Of a stretch of 64,000 bases of DNA, positions 49,628 to 61,842 are shown one piece after another. Where the stretch lies: NCBI GenBank assembly GCA_026873275.1, contig JANTUC010000004.1, forward strand, positions 992,001 to 1,056,000, in the 5' to 3' direction. The notes under the pieces are model-generated. The model saw only the letters and a list, made by a program, of their open reading frames with translations, ran no database searches and had not been told where the DNA came from. Numbering within the stretch: the first letter of the stretch is position 1; each line of letters starts with the position of its first letter. The stretch is from Pseudopithomyces maydicus. Taxonomy: Eukaryota > Ascomycota > Dothideomycetes > Pleosporales > Didymosphaeriaceae. A program made the position numbers and the translations under genes.

Positions 49628-50440
49628 TCATGAATCAGTCTCCATGGCCTCTGCACCCTCCGCCTCCCGGTTTTCGAAGGTGGCGTCGAGCCACTCTGCA
49701 ATATCCTGGCCCTCGAATAGCTTGAAGTCCTCGCCGATGCCACTAACTCCCACACTCGTGTTGTCCACGGTGAGCTCCTTGTCCTGAGACAGCGACTCCT
49801 TCAAAGCCCGCAACGCGTGCTTGATCAAGTCCTCCCGGCTGGAACCCTCAAAGTCGTCCAAGTGCCTCTCCAAATACGTTCTCGCCATCTGACTCCTCGC
49901 ACCGATACCACATGCAACCATCTCCTGGGTCACGCCGCTTGGTTGGAACTCGAAGAGGTGGGGTCCTTTCGCATCCACACCGGCGACCAACAAGCCCACG
50001 CCGTATGGCCGTCGTCCATATTGCTGGGTATTGATCTGCGCACGATCTGCGATGCGAGAAACGATCTCGGAAAGTGGAATCGCACGATCGTAAGTCAAAC
50101 GTGATGACATGGATTGCTGCTTCATGAAATTGCTGAGGACGCGGGCGTCGGAGGCAAGACCGGCAAGGGCGACACCGAAATGTGAATCTATGGGGATGAT
50201 TTTCTTCTGGTACGAGGACAGCTCTTCGGCATTTCGCTACAAGAAGTCAGCGCCGAAATGCACAGCCGTGTGATGAAGGTGGACACCGACCTTGATTGCC
50301 GCGAGTACAGCGTGTGTCTTGGAAACGATTCCTACCACGACCGAACCCTGCTTGACAGCCTCTTGCGCATATTCGACCTGGAAGATACGGCCCTGGGGCG
50401 AGAAGGTCACCGAATCGTTGTCGTAGTTGTTCCGGAACAT
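49628..50440 (-). CDS. PRE5: 20S proteasome subunit alpha-6
   Basis: Alpha-ring subunit (yeast Pre5, human PSMA1). Exons 50291-50440 and 49628-50236 give 252 residues. N-terminus MFRNNYDNDSVTFSPQGRIFQVEYAQEAVKQGS is the alpha-subunit signature in its alpha-6 form; later RNAEELSSYQKKI, LAGLASDARVLSNF, RPYGVGLLVAG and IGARSQMARTYLER. Acidic C-terminal tail. Intron of 54 nt with donor GTCGGT. Divergent from VPS55. Confidence 0.95.
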
Positions 50441-50808
50441 GTTGGAGGTGGTGTCTGTGTGATATTGATTTGACAAAGATCTGTAAACGTGATCACCGCT
50501 CGGGTATGAGTGATGTACGGTCCTCTTAGGAAGGAATCTTGGAGAGAGTGAGCTTCGAAAGCTTCGAAAACAGATTGGCGGGGTGCAGGTAGGCAACGCC
50601 GATGTTGCGAAGCTCCATCGCAGCTTCCCGCCAAGGAGGTATCCGTGCGCGTCCTGCCGCGCAGGCTGGCGCTACGCAACCGCAGCTCAGCAGACCAACT
50701 TCGAACATCTTTGCGTCTTCCTACGCTGCTATCACCCTGCGCTTCAGTGCAAACATCGCGACAGACTCTCTAGAAGGCCCTTCGAATCAAAGCATCGAAA
50801 ACCTCGCT

Positions 50809-51318
50809 ATGGCTGGTATCAAGACTATCATAGGGCTATCCTTTGTACGACTGCTCCGTTGCATACGCTCCAACAATCTTGCGCTGACAGCTGAGCGATA
50901 GGTTCTGGCGATTGGATTCCTCCTGGTGATACTCAGCGCTGCGCTCTTCCACAATTATCTTACGCTTCTTGTCGTCGCAACATACGTGATCGCACCACTG
51001 CCTAACTGGATATGCGGCCGTGCAGCGAACCCGGATGACTTTATGGAGAGCTCGGGAAATGGAGTGGTGGACTTTGGGAGGTTCATGACTGGATTCTTTG
51101 TCGTCATGGGAATCGGTGTGTTTCTCCGGCATCACCCTCGGCCTCGCAGAGGGCGTCTACGCATTGGACTAACAGTCTGGCACAGCATTACCTACTCTTC
51201 TATATCATTCCGCTACTATCCAAGCGGGCGCAGCTGTCATGTCAGTTGCAGGGGCTTGCTGATATATGGAACAATCATCAGCTTCACGCTCTTCTTCCAA
51301 GAGGACCAAGACTTCTGA
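50809..51318 (+). CDS. VPS55: Vacuolar protein sorting protein Vps55, with an apparent frameshift
   Basis: Four-span endosomal membrane protein, partner of Vps68, acting in late endosome to vacuole traffic. Exons 50809-50844, 50902-51115 and 51186-51318. MAGIKTIIGLSFVLAIGFLLVILS, NYLTLLVVATYVIAPLPNWICG, NPDDFMESSGNGVVDFGRF, and GLLIYGTIISF are family hallmarks. In the last exon the segment before GGGG at 51251-51254 (ALPTLLYHSATIQAGAAVMSVAG) and the segment after it are in different frames; one more G would join them to ~128 residues. An open in-frame ext with a presequence-like composition reaches back to an ATG at 50602, but the family start is 50809. Confidence 0.88.
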
Positions 51319-51829
51319 CTACAAGGTCGGAACGATGAATGAGGAACGGAACAGCGAAACTATGTCATAGGAAGGGGATGCGTCTATATTCATTTCGGTA
51401 CCATTGCGGGATTGTGCGCAAGACCACATCCAACAGAAACACGGCAAGGCATCGGCGTCAAGCCTACGGGTTAGCGAGTGCATATAGGTTCTTTTAATTT
51501 GAGCGTTCATGTACAAGATCGATTGTATTACATTGTTTCGCCGGAGCTCACTCACTCAAAGTATATCGATTATCAATCGTGATTTAAGGTCCAGTAATGT
51601 CATCGAATCCCATGTCTCTAAACCAACCTTCAAAGGGTCACATGCATTGCTATAGAAACTTGTTTCGGGAATCCCAACGCCAAGCTAATAATCATACAAC
51701 ATATAGTTGAAACCGAATGTTTGAGGCAATCCGCCACAGAGCCTAGAGTATCCATATCCAACTCGTGTAAACTTGCCTCTGCCGGACTTGTGCTCGTCGC
51801 ACCACCACGCCTTAACAACCAAGAATAAA
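51319..51829. other. Intergenic between convergent VPS55 and VPS68
   Basis: About 510 bases, no gene seen; 3' flanks of both genes. Confidence 0.5.
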
Positions 51830-52457
51830 CTATAGCGCCAAGTTATACGTATACTCGTCCTCCATATTCTGCGCGACCCAAAGAACCGCGGAACTGCATC
51901 TCGTTAGCATTCACTCTGAAACCCGCGTCAAAGACCAGCTCACCTTAGCATTACCAATCCGTTTGCGACCACATTTCCAACTCCCATCCAGATCGTCGGC
52001 CATGCATATTCCGAAACGATATATTTGAGTACCAAAACAACAACACTTCCTGCGAGCCCACCAGCCAGCAGTGCGAATCCCAAGAACAATACAAGCCGTG
52101 CTTTCCATGCCACGCCGTTCCCTGAGTACGAGAACGAATCTGCAGATAGCCGTGATTTATCGATCGAGTTGATGACAAGCATGCCCAAGGCGGAGCAGAT
52201 ACCAGGAATCCAGTCGACGAAGGTGACGTGCACGGGCGGCTCGGAGGGGTTCATGGGGGATTTGGACCACGATGCGACATCGATAAGCATAAAGAAGCCA
52301 AGTGAGAACTATACAAAGTACATGTTAGTGCCTACGTTCTCGACGGGGTCGCTGTTTTGCTTACCAGAGCTCCAGCTGCGTAGACGCCTGCGGTTCTGGT
52401 GTTTGCGCTGTTCAACCAAGCCGGCGTTGGGAAGCGGAATAGACGGTGAGAAGACAT
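51830..52457 (-). CDS. VPS68: Vps68 / TMEM50-type (UPF0220) membrane protein
   Basis: Endosomal four-span protein that forms a complex with Vps55. Exons 52365-52457, 51944-52308 and 51830-51893 give 173 residues. Family marks: GVYAAGALFSLGFFMLIDV, VTFVDWIPGICSALGMLVINSIDKSRL, FSYSGNGVAWKARLVLFLGFALLAGGLAGS, NVVANGLVMLSSAVLWVAQN. The last exon (donor GTGAGC, acceptor GATGCAG) completes the final membrane span. Tail to tail with VPS55 and divergent from LOC1. Confidence 0.92.
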
Positions 52458-52701
52458 TGTGAGTGTCATTCTACGTTCGCGCGAATGAATACTATGAGTG
52501 TTGTACGTGCGGCCAGGCGCAAGCAATGAAGTTGGCTTGGGGTTGGAGCTGCGCATGCGCCTGTGAGGCTGGGCTTCGTCAGTCGTGCTGCCAAGCTAAC
52601 GTCGGCAACTATAACCGCCGACCTGGACTTCTCCGCCAAAAAAGTTCGAAGCACATAACCAAATCCACCTCTCTTCCAAACGGGCAGATTGCACACCCAC
52701 G

Positions 52702-53304
52702 ATGGCGCCCACCAAATCTGTCAAAGGCAAAGCATCGAAAGGCGGCAAGTCGGCCGGGTCGAAATCCGGTGGACCCTCCAAGAAATCCGCGAAACCCAAA
52801 GGCAGCGCGCCCGAAGGCATATCGAAACGCAAACAGAAATCGCTCTCACTAGCCAAGCCGGGTGGCGAGCAGAAATCCAAGTCCAGGTTGTCCTCGAACA
52901 GGCCGAAGAAGCGTGTCTACAAGGAGTCGGAACTCGATATCCCAAAACTCAACGGCATCATTCCTGCTGGCATCGCGAAACCAAAGGGTCAGAAGAAGGG
53001 CAAGACTTTCGTCGATGATCCGGCGAGCATGCTGGCGATCATGAGTATGGTAAATGCGGAAAAGGACAAGGATGTTGAAAGCAGAATCATGCGCGCGAGA
53101 CAATTGGAGGAGGTACGGGAAGCGAAGAGGAAGGAAATGGAGGAAAGGGCTGAAGAGAAGGCATCAAAGTTTGAGGAAACTAAGAAAGGTTTGAAGAAAA
53201 AGAGGAAGAGCAAGCACTCGGATTCGGCCAGAATGGAGGATATAGATGACGATGCGCCCAAGAAGGCAGCTAAGGGCAAGAAGAAGAGAGTATCTTTCGG
53301 CTGA
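52702..53304 (+). CDS. LOC1: 60S ribosome assembly / mRNA localisation protein Loc1
   Basis: Nucleolar RNA-binding protein of 60S biogenesis. Single exon, 200 residues, Lys/Ser/Gly-rich at both ends. Core: KRVYKESELDIPKLNGIIPAG, KPKGQKKGKTFVDDPASMLAIMSMVNAEKD, then a charged helix with ARQLEEVREAKRKEMEE. Length and order match Loc1. Confidence 0.88.
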   Translation: MAPTKSVKGKASKGGKSAGSKSGGPSKKSAKPKGSAPEGISKRKQKSLSLAKPGGEQKSKSRLSSNRPKKRVYKESELDIPKLNGIIPAGIAKPKGQKKGKTFVDDPASMLAIMSMVNAEKDKDVESRIMRARQLEEVREAKRKEMEERAEEKASKFEETKKGLKKKRKSKHSDSARMEDIDDDAPKKAAKGKKKRVSFG

Positions 53305-53448
53305 AAGGGCGGGAAGTGCGGGATAAAGCCGTCACGTTTTTCACACAGAAATCCGTGATAGAGTACGCCATCCAGAGAAGCCTGGATCAGCTCTATATGT
53401 CTATATACACCCGAGTCTATGATACCCAGCATGAAGCATCTTAACAAC

Positions 53449-54795
53449 TCACTTGGGCGGACTTATCAATCTCCGATTACACGGATCAAAGACTGGGTAC
53501 TTCTTCGTTGGCACTTCGCCATTTTCCTCCACCCCCTTGCCCGTCGGCAACCCGTTCACATCGATCTCATCGTGTATTTTTGTTAAAAAGGCCACCGCAG
53601 CATCGGCAAACCATCTTTTCCCGCCAAACTGAAACCAACTAAGGTGACCACCCCAGTTTGTGCAGCAGAGAACAGTATATGGGTTCTGCTTGAATTCCTC
53701 GTAGGGTAGCGCTTCGAAGCTAGATATCTAACTCCCTGTTAGCTAGGGAAAGCAAGGGAAAGGGCACGGTGTCATGAGGCTCACCGGATCATCTTCAGCG
53801 TTGATAGCAAGAAATGGTATTTTGATAGCAACAACAGCGTCCACCGATTGTGCATCACGATAGTAAGCGCCTTCTGTTGGATATCCCCAGGAAGGTGCCT
53901 GTACTGCCCTGTCGAATTCATACAAATACTTGCACTTCCTAATCTTCTCTTCATCGAGCTCCTTAGCGTTGACCAACTCTTCACGGTGTCTTTCATAGAG
54001 CTTCAATAGGTTGCCTCCCATGACTTTGCTGTACACCTCCGAGCCAAGCCAACTTCTCTGTAGTGATATGTTACAGACTTCGAGATTCCAAGGATTGGAG
54101 CAAGCAATCGCAGCCTTGAGTACACACTTGCCGCCTTCTTCAGCAACGTAGTTTGTTAGTATATTCGCACCCAGAGAGAAGCCGATGGCGTAAAGAGGGC
54201 GGTTAGGGAACAATTCACGGAGGTGCTCGATGAGTTGTCGGACATCCCACGTAGCACGCGCATTGAATAACCGTGGTGTGGTGATTTTAGAGAGAGCACA
54301 ACCGCGACCGTTGACAACGCATGCTTCCCAGCCCAGGATTGTGAGTGGTGCAACGCATTGTCGAAGGTAGACCTCGTGTGAGCCGCCTGAGAGACCGTGA
54401 AGACAAATCAGCATTGGTCTGCTGTCCTCACTTCCCACTGAATCCCACTCCTTCTCCGAGAAGAATGTCGTTCTCTCTGGGAGGCTTTCATCAGGTTTAC
54501 TCTCAAGTCCTTCCTCTTCAGAGACAACGAAATCAGCAGTGAACTGTCCTGGGTAGATTGAATGCGTAGACTCGTAGATTCTCCGCTTGTAATACACGGG
54601 CGGCCCATCATCTTTCACAGCCGTCCACATGGTCTGCAGGTGGCCGTTGAAAAGAAACGGGTTCAATCGGCATGGTGGGATGGCAGCCTTTATGAGATCG
54701 GAGAAAGACGTTTGAGTGCCGTTTTTGGTGGTGAGTGATATCGGCGTAGGGTGGTGAGTATAGGAAGTTTTCGCGTAGCCGAAGAGGAAAGCCAT
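53449..54795 (-). CDS. Alpha/beta hydrolase, medium-chain ester synthase/esterase type (Eht1/Eeb1, ABHD1/3 group)
   Basis: AB-hydrolase-4 family. Exons 53785-54795 and 53449-53727 give 429 residues. Motifs: NPFLFNGHLQTMW near the N-terminus, LICLHGLSGGSHEVYLR (oxyanion region), nucleophile elbow IGFSLGANILTNY (Ser), catalytic Asp in NAEDDPISS, and His in TNWGGHLSWF. Yeast relatives make or hydrolyse medium-chain fatty acid ethyl esters. The intron (53728-53784) falls right after the Asp motif; without it the His would be lost. Divergent from SCC4. Confidence 0.88.
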
Positions 54796-55252
54796 GGTAG
54801 CTGATTGAGGGTATATCCTCTCTTATTTTTCGAAGAGCCTTCCGGAAAACGTTTTCGCTCTGCTATATTGCTTTGGTGGGATGCTCTGGCTTGGTGCGGA
54901 CAACCAAGGTGCTGCAGGATAATCTTAACACTAGTGGTCTGAACCTGTAGAGGAACTGCTTCCAGGCACGAGGAACACTCCCGCGGTAGGTAGAAAACTC
55001 CGAAACGGTTGCTGTGGTTCCAGGCTCACATATACTGAGAGATGGCCTCGGTTCGGGATCCACGCATGATAGGCTGGGCCAGACGCGCGTCAATGGCGGC
55101 TGTCGCGCCGCGTTGGTCTGCCCCAACCTTACTCTCTCGTGAACTCGCGACTGCCCTCGGCCACGAGAACGGAAGTCACAGCCGCAACCATGTTGAGATC
55201 ATAGCGAAGAAGATATTCGGTATACTTGCTACTTGAAAAGAGAAGGGAATCC
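54796..55252. other. Divergent promoter region between the hydrolase and SCC4
   Basis: About 460 bases shared by the two divergent genes; no open frame of interest. Confidence 0.5.
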
Positions 55253-57935
55253 ATGGATCCGCGCTACAACTGGCCGCCCCAGGCCCGTCAGGGCTATCCG
55301 AACGGGCAGTATGCGCCTGCCCCCCAGCCAGCTGCCTACGTACCCAACGGATATGGCACGCCATATGCCACGCAACCGCCGCAGATGCAGCCGGTCTTTC
55401 CATCTCCGCTGCCGGGGCAGGTGCACCAGAGGGTGCAGGTGGTGATCCCTCACCCAAGCCAGCAGTCGCCCCCGCAGAACACACCGCAGCCGCAACCGCG
55501 ATTCACGCACCCTCACCAACGAAGCGCAAACGCAATGCCCCAAGCACAGCGTCCGCACATATCACAAGGTCGACCGCTACCGCCGGGGTCCAGCGGCCGA
55601 CCCAAAGCCCCAGCGGCGGCCCGACGGTCCATCAGCGAGCGCAGCAGCCCGTACAAACTCCTGCGAAACCAGCGCAAGCGTCACGCTCGTTCCAGGAGAA
55701 TACCCCAAGGCCCCAGCAGCGAGCCGCGAATATTTCTGCCCAAAGCCAAACCCAGCATCGGGTGCCTCTGCAGCCCCAGGGAACCCCCACCCACGTCCGC
55801 ACACCGACCGCACAGACTCGGAGCCCTTCGGTCCTGTCGACGTCTTCTCAAATACGGTCTCACCCCCAGGTTGTCATCAAGAAACCACCGTCGACGCACT
55901 TGCAGACGCCGACGAGACCACAGCATGCGCCTGCTCGGCCGCTTCCGGTGGACCTGGTGGTCCTCATACTGTCTGCGGCAGATGAGTACATCGCTGCAGC
56001 GCGGAGCCTCGGATCGCTTTCTGCCAGGACACTAAGACCGGCTGATCTAGATCAGTATTACAAACTCATGGCCACTGCAATGGGCTGCATGGAGACTGTA
56101 CTGAAGAAATACACCCAGACGCCACGCGATGAGGCAGTACTCAGGCTCCGGTACGCCAGTCTACTCATCGAAGAGACAGACAATACCCAGGATATAGAGG
56201 AGACGTTAGCGAAAGGAGTAAGTTCGATGCCACGTCCCTGGCGGGGCATGCATGCTGACAACCCCTAGATCACACTGTGCAACAGAAGCCGCCTGACTGA
56301 CCTGAAGTATGCTATGCTGCATCTTCAAGCCCGCTACCAATTCAAGAGCAATCATCGCGCCGCTCTCAAATTACTCGATCAACCAATATCAGAAACAGAG
56401 ACATTCAAACACATTGTCTGGGTGTATGCGTTCCGTTTCTTAAAGGTTTCTTTGGCTCTACAAGTTCCTGGACGACCGGAAACATCTTCTGCACTCCAGC
56501 AGTTGCATGCGATAGCTAATCATGCAGAGCGACGTGGAGACCGGGCAATATATGCCACATGTAATACCCTAGAGGCCATGATACATCTGAGATCCAGTGC
56601 CGCAGATCGTCTGGAGCAGGCTCAACGCGCCATCGCACAGGCGCGCAGTCTTCAGCTGGAACTTTCTGCCAAACAGCTGGGTTCGATAAGTATATTAATC
56701 GACTACATTGACGTTGCCTGCGGTATTCAGCAAGGCCAACCTAGCCAAGAAAAGCTTAATATCCTGCAAAGCAAAGTTGACCAAAATGTGAAGCCGGATG
56801 ACGGCACCTTCTCTGTTCTCATCGAGAAGAGCTCGGACGGCAATCTCACATTCAACACTGGAGGGGTTTTCCGCAAAGCTAATGACGGTCGGGACGAGTT
56901 GGTCTTCGCTTGGTTACCGCAAAATGATTTCGGGATGTTGGCTTACTACCTTAGCGGTCTGGTTGTAGTCACCAGGGAAAAAGGTACCAAGTACCTACAG
57001 GAGGGGCACACACTTACCCAAGGTATGGATGGTCTTACCAATCTAAAATGGCTGTTCTTCTAACATAAACAGATGCCCTGCAACGTTCTTTTCCAGTCCC
57101 TATGTCCGTCCCGAGGTGCTTAGCGCACAGGAATTGGGTCAAGCTACTGGATTGGCATATCAAATACACCCTCGGCATCGCCGCATGTTATCATGAAGAC
57201 AAATCAACAGCGAAGCTCGCCGTCACGATGCTGCGGGAACGAACGTCTGAGTCCCCGTTTCAAGGCAGAGAGCCTTACACTCGCTCGTTATCGTATCTTT
57301 CTGGCATGATCGAACAAATTAATGGGTCGATTGAGACTGCCCTGGCCACCTATGCTAGTTCCGAATTTAATCTACCCAACGCTGAGGCTGGCACCAATTT
57401 CAGCACGGATATTGCTATCCTAGCAGCGTTGAACAGGATGCTCATTATCCGTGACCCAACGCATCCTCAGCACTATCTAGCTCAAATTCTGTTTGCACAG
57501 CTTCAACCTTTGTGCCAAAATCATCCAAATCAGTACATCGCATGCGCATTCCGCATTATCCAAGCCATTACACAAGAAGAATCGATAAAAGGTCACAAAA
57601 CACTTATTCATACGACTACCAACATGGCACAGAGACTGGGTAATGTACAGTTTGTCTCCATGTGTCTCAATTACATGGCTAGCAAGTTCTTTGCTAATCA
57701 AGTCGGCGACCAACCTATCAAGTGTGCTCGAGCAGCAAGAAATGTTAGTAGCAAAGGCTCTGTGCTTTGGCGTGCAGTCGCATGGGGCGTGTGCATCGAC
57801 ACCTTTCAACGCAATGGATTGCTCGAGGATGCACGTAATTGTCAAATTGCGGTCGATGCGATTCGCGGAGCATTACCACCGGCATTAAGTGGAGAGTCGC
57901 CTGATGCTGAAGGTGACATTGATATGGCAGATTAG
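55253..57935 (+). CDS. SCC4: Cohesin loading factor Scc4/Mau2, with an apparent frameshift
   Basis: TPR-repeat partner of Scc2 that loads cohesin onto chromatin. Exons 55253-56217, 56269-57022 and 57073-57935, about 860 residues. A long Pro/Gln-rich N-terminus (MDPRYNWPPQ..., VQVVIPHPSQQ) is typical of fungal Scc4; the helical core starts at LVVLILSAADEYIAAARSL. Later segments: YAMLHLQARYQF, NHRAALKLLD, LLDWHIKYTLGIAACY; acidic C-terminus. The frame changes at GGGG 55585-55588: upstream Pro/Gln-rich codons and the downstream core are in different frames and one more G joins them. The junction around 57075-57135 reads less like the family and should be checked. Confidence 0.85.
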
Positions 57936-59454
57936 GTCAGCATCCTCGGTCCAAAATTCACGGCGTTTTCATGGGTACATCTTGGGGCACTGTACTGCAC
58001 TATGTTTGTCTTACTAGCACTATACCAGGGCGTCATTCTGCAGACATGGGGTCTTTAAGGTCATATAACGTAGTTCGGCTACATGCTTCAGACACCGTAG
58101 TAGATGTTGCGTAAACGAGGTGGGTGACAGTGAGGGCTGGCCCAGAATTCATGCATGTTGTGTCATAAACTTACTCAGCCACGACGGGCATGATACCTGA
58201 ATCTTACTTTAATGCTAGAACTCTGGGTAATAATAGATAAAAATGATCCACTTGCAAAGAATCACCCTGGGCGGGGCCGTCAGGCATAGCTAGATCTGCA
58301 GCTGTACAGCCTTTTCAAGTGCCAGAACATTTCCATGTTTTTTTTTTTTTGCCTCGTAGATGTTAGAACGAACACTGGACGAATGTTATGCCAATGGACA
58401 CATCGATAAACACTATCCTACCCAGGTTTGCTATAGTACATATGCACCAGGTTGGAATCAGCCTGGCCTGTACCATTGAGAAAATCTGCTTAGATCAGTG
58501 TGTCCAAAATCGGCCATATGTCTCTGTTTGAGACTAACCGAAGAAGGACTGTGCTGTCTCCGTGGTTCTCTGTTTAATGAAGCCAAGTACACCCTAGAGG
58601 CCGCCATAGAGATTCAGAAGGAATCAGCCTCGAATGTTTCCATCAGGGCTTCTAGTAGCCTGGTGGAAGGATTCTCTATGCGCACGCTATACCCCACGGG
58701 CTTTATGAGGGGGCCGCATACTCCACCCGCTGGGCTGTCTTTTACCACGGTAAACCAACTCGAACCGTTATGATGGTGTGCTACCCATTCCTGCCTAGGT
58801 TACGCATCCGGCGGACAGTGCGCAAGGCTGCGTTGCAAGGACAATCATCGCATAGATTAGACGCTCGGTCCATATACGTCAGAGCATCTACCACTATCAA
58901 GACAATCCAACGTCCTCACAAAAACCTAAGAACGTTTCAGAATGTGGATTATGCTCTCGGCAAAATTGGGGCCAACGATCGACTCGCACGAGATCCTCAG
59001 GCGTTCATGGCGGTTATCCAATCCTTTCGCTTGTTAGTTTTCTCCGTGCGTCCAACGGTCTCCGTGCAGGCGGTTCCGAACAACCTCGCCCATGTCCGAC
59101 TTTCGCCGTAAGCGGATGCGTCAGTGTATAGGCGATTCCGAACGACTAAGCTATCAATGCAACACACATGTGCACACTCATCCTTTCGCACGACATGGCT
59201 CTTCCGTGATGGTAATGACTAGTTTAGAGAGCCGTGCCACACTACTATGCTACGCCATGGACGAGTACGGGAATGCTAGGGATCGATTACTCGGTTTTAC
59301 TACATAGGGGCGACAAGACAACAAGTGATATATAAGAAGAAAACTGTTCCTACATGAACATTAAAAGATACCCCATCCAACACAACTCTGTGCATAGCTT
59401 CTTCAAAACGGTCATCTACAACATCGATATATATTTACCACAAGAACGCAATCC
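57936..59454. other. Gene-poor stretch, nothing convincing
   Basis: About 1.5 kb with a run of twelve T near 58340. Frames at 58498-59111 and 59092-59307 lack domains and plausible introns. Confidence 0.45.
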
Positions 59455-59760
59455 ATGTCTTGCCAACTCAGCCCAGCCGAGAAGGAGATACTCCGTCAAG
59501 CCGACATGAAGTTTTTCGCTGAGATAAAAACGCTCATGACATCTGTACCTGCTACGACCCCAGACCCTGCTCACCAACCAGAAGTCGTAGCCAGTAGGGC
59601 AAGGGGTACTTGTGAATCCACGCAGTCGGTAAGTCGTTCCGGAGTCCCAGGGTAGGTTTATGATTACCAACAGTTCAACAGGGCCGACCGTAAAGTTCCG
59701 AGCCGGAAAGTTGCTGCTGTAGTAATTAAGCTGGGGAAAGTCATGATGATGAGCATTTGA
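59455..59760 (+). CDS. Hypothetical small protein (two exons)
   Basis: Exons 59455-59628 and 59674-59760 would give 86 residues; the 45-nt intron has donor GTAAGT and acceptor AACAG. The first exon begins with a helical, charged stretch (LSPAEKEILRQADMKFFAEIKTLM). I do not recognise a family. The intron supports a gene, but the second exon is short and basic and could be wrong. Confidence 0.35.
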
Positions 59761-59896
59761 AGGTGTACTTGGAATTACCGCATTACGTTTAGACATCGCT
59801 CTTTAGATGGTACTTATACTTAGACTAGGGGGAGTTATATTTTCAGTTGCCCAAGTTTCCCTAATGAGATACAAACGAAGTGAGGCGATACAATCA

Positions 59897-60262
59897 CTAT
59901 CTGTCGCCCCTGTTATGCAATCCTCCTTTCCCACCCTCTACCTCGGTCCCACCCCCAATACCCGTCTTCCTGTTTGGTTCCTGTTGGTAATCTGGCTGCT
60001 TTGCTGGATGGTCATCCCCAGTCTTGTGTTCTTCCTGTGAAGCCGTCGACTGCTGGTCTGTGTTTGGTGTGTCGCGCCTCACAGACTTGTTGATGGAATC
60101 AGGTTGGTTAGCCTGTGGATTTGAGCCCATCCGTTTCTCGTTGGTCTGAGCGTTAGCGCCTAGCGTATTGGCACCTTCCTTGAGGCGAAATATTGTAGTC
60201 GAGAAAGGGCGTCTGATAAGGCGAGATGTCGCAAACGAGGCGGTGGGGATGCGTGAGCGCAT
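59897..60262 (-). CDS. Small mitochondrial-type hypothetical protein
   Basis: From the ATG at 60262 the N-terminus (MRSRIPTASFATSRLIRRPFSTT) looks like a mitochondrial presequence; the rest is hydrophilic and ends with DDHPAKQPDYQQEPNRKTGIGGGTEVEGGK, a tail I recall from many short uncharacterised ascomycete proteins. 121 residues; an in-frame ATG at 60358 would add 32. No intron. Function unknown. Confidence 0.62.
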   Translation of the reverse strand: MRSRIPTASFATSRLIRRPFSTTIFRLKEGANTLGANAQTNEKRMGSNPQANQPDSINKSVRRDTPNTDQQSTASQEEHKTGDDHPAKQPDYQQEPNRKTGIGGGTEVEGGKGGLHNRGDR

Positions 60263-61542
60263 ATTGATTGCGTTACCAGATATCAGAGTCCCTTGGGTGC
60301 GGGCGTTCGTCCAGGTCTTGTTCTCGATCGTCAAAAATGTATTCTCAGATTCATGCAATAGTGTTTAGGTGTAGCATTGGTGGGCATTTTATAGAGGCCA
60401 CGGCTGTGAGCGAACGTTGATGCGTTGGTGATGTCACTCATCCGATTGTAACGAAAAATTAAAAACCCACTCGCCCATCCTCGCACTGCAGGCTCTGAAG
60501 ATGGTTACTCATACCCCAGATAATATATTTTCATTAATATCCGCTCTACCTCTTACAAAGAATTATAAGTGCTGGATTTACTATCAGGGCGATACTCGAT
60601 ACTGGTTGAAAACAACCACAATATAAAGACCCGCTACGCTGAAGTGGGTTAGTGGCACTCTTGCAGCAACTTTCACTGTATCGATATTTCAGTTTCCTTT
60701 TTTGGCCTCGATTTGACCCTCTGTACCACCCAGCAGCACCTAAGAAGTTTCAGTTAATGCTTGGTTTAAGGTTGTCGGTGCCAAGCAGAGAAAGAAATAT
60801 GGGTTGTAACAGCTGGGCCTATGATGCACCAGTCAACCCAGAAACATGATAAGACGGAGACTATACTCTCTGAATTTTGCAACTTGTACATATATGGTTA
60901 CTATCTATATGATCCATTAATTTACCATGACGGTATTACACTGATGGACCTTGAAGATCTCCAACTAGCTCAATTGCTTTAACATTGTAGAATATCTCAA
61001 TCTTAGACCGTCAGATATGATGGATGCTCTGATTTACAGCCTGATCATTATAGTTTTGAGCATGTAGATTATTAAAAGTTGAATCGCAATGAGTCCCGGA
61101 GTGGGTATGTGGTCGGTAAACCGGAAAACGACACCCCTCGGCACGAGTTTCGTCATAAGGTTTCATGAGACCATCCCAGTACAATGATGGGTGCAATCAA
61201 AAGTATGTTCTATATGTTTTCAACCAATCAATTGTTCGTTGAACATATAATCAGTAGAACTATCCACCAGGAAAGGTATGTTCTCACGTCAGGTCACCTA
61301 ATTAAAGATAGTGGTGATGTCCGCGTTTACTCCCAGATCGTGCTACAGCCCTGACCGAAAGCTAGTTGCAATCTGTTTAATATGTTTATACACAATATTG
61401 CATCAACTTAATTTTAGTTTGCACAAGCAAATCAGTGACACGCCAACGACAAGCCAACCAACTGGCCTTCACCATGTTTTCGGCTTCTGAAACAATCCTC
61501 TTTACATTATCATTGGTAGTACATTGAAACTTTTGTAAACTG

Positions 61543-61842
61543 GACAATATTTTCGCTGACGATACCGCAGTTGGTGATCATATTCTACCGCTCGTCTATG
61601 GTGTGATTGGTGGCACAGTATCACGAGACCTAGCCAGCGAGAAATTCGAAAATGCCTCTGGTACTGGTTGTGCTCCTAATCTATTTCATTGACCTCCCAG
61701 TCTTGGGGACCACAAATCCTCGGACAATGATGACGATGAGGACAGCCATATCGATGGGGACTGGGAAGAGTTTACGGCTAAGGCTGCAAAATTATCAGTG
61801 CCTTGGAGAGCAAAGACGGAGACTCAACAAAGCTCTCTATGA
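61543..61842 (+). pseudogene. Possible remnant of a coding sequence
   Basis: Two adjacent protein-like frames: 61543 onward (DNIFADDTAVGDHILPLVYGV...) ending at a stop near 61690, and an acidic block from about 61714 (SSDNDDDEDSHIDGDWEEF) ending at 61842. They are not in the same frame and I found no splice pair joining them cleanly, so this may be a decayed gene or an unsolved gene model. Confidence 0.28.
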
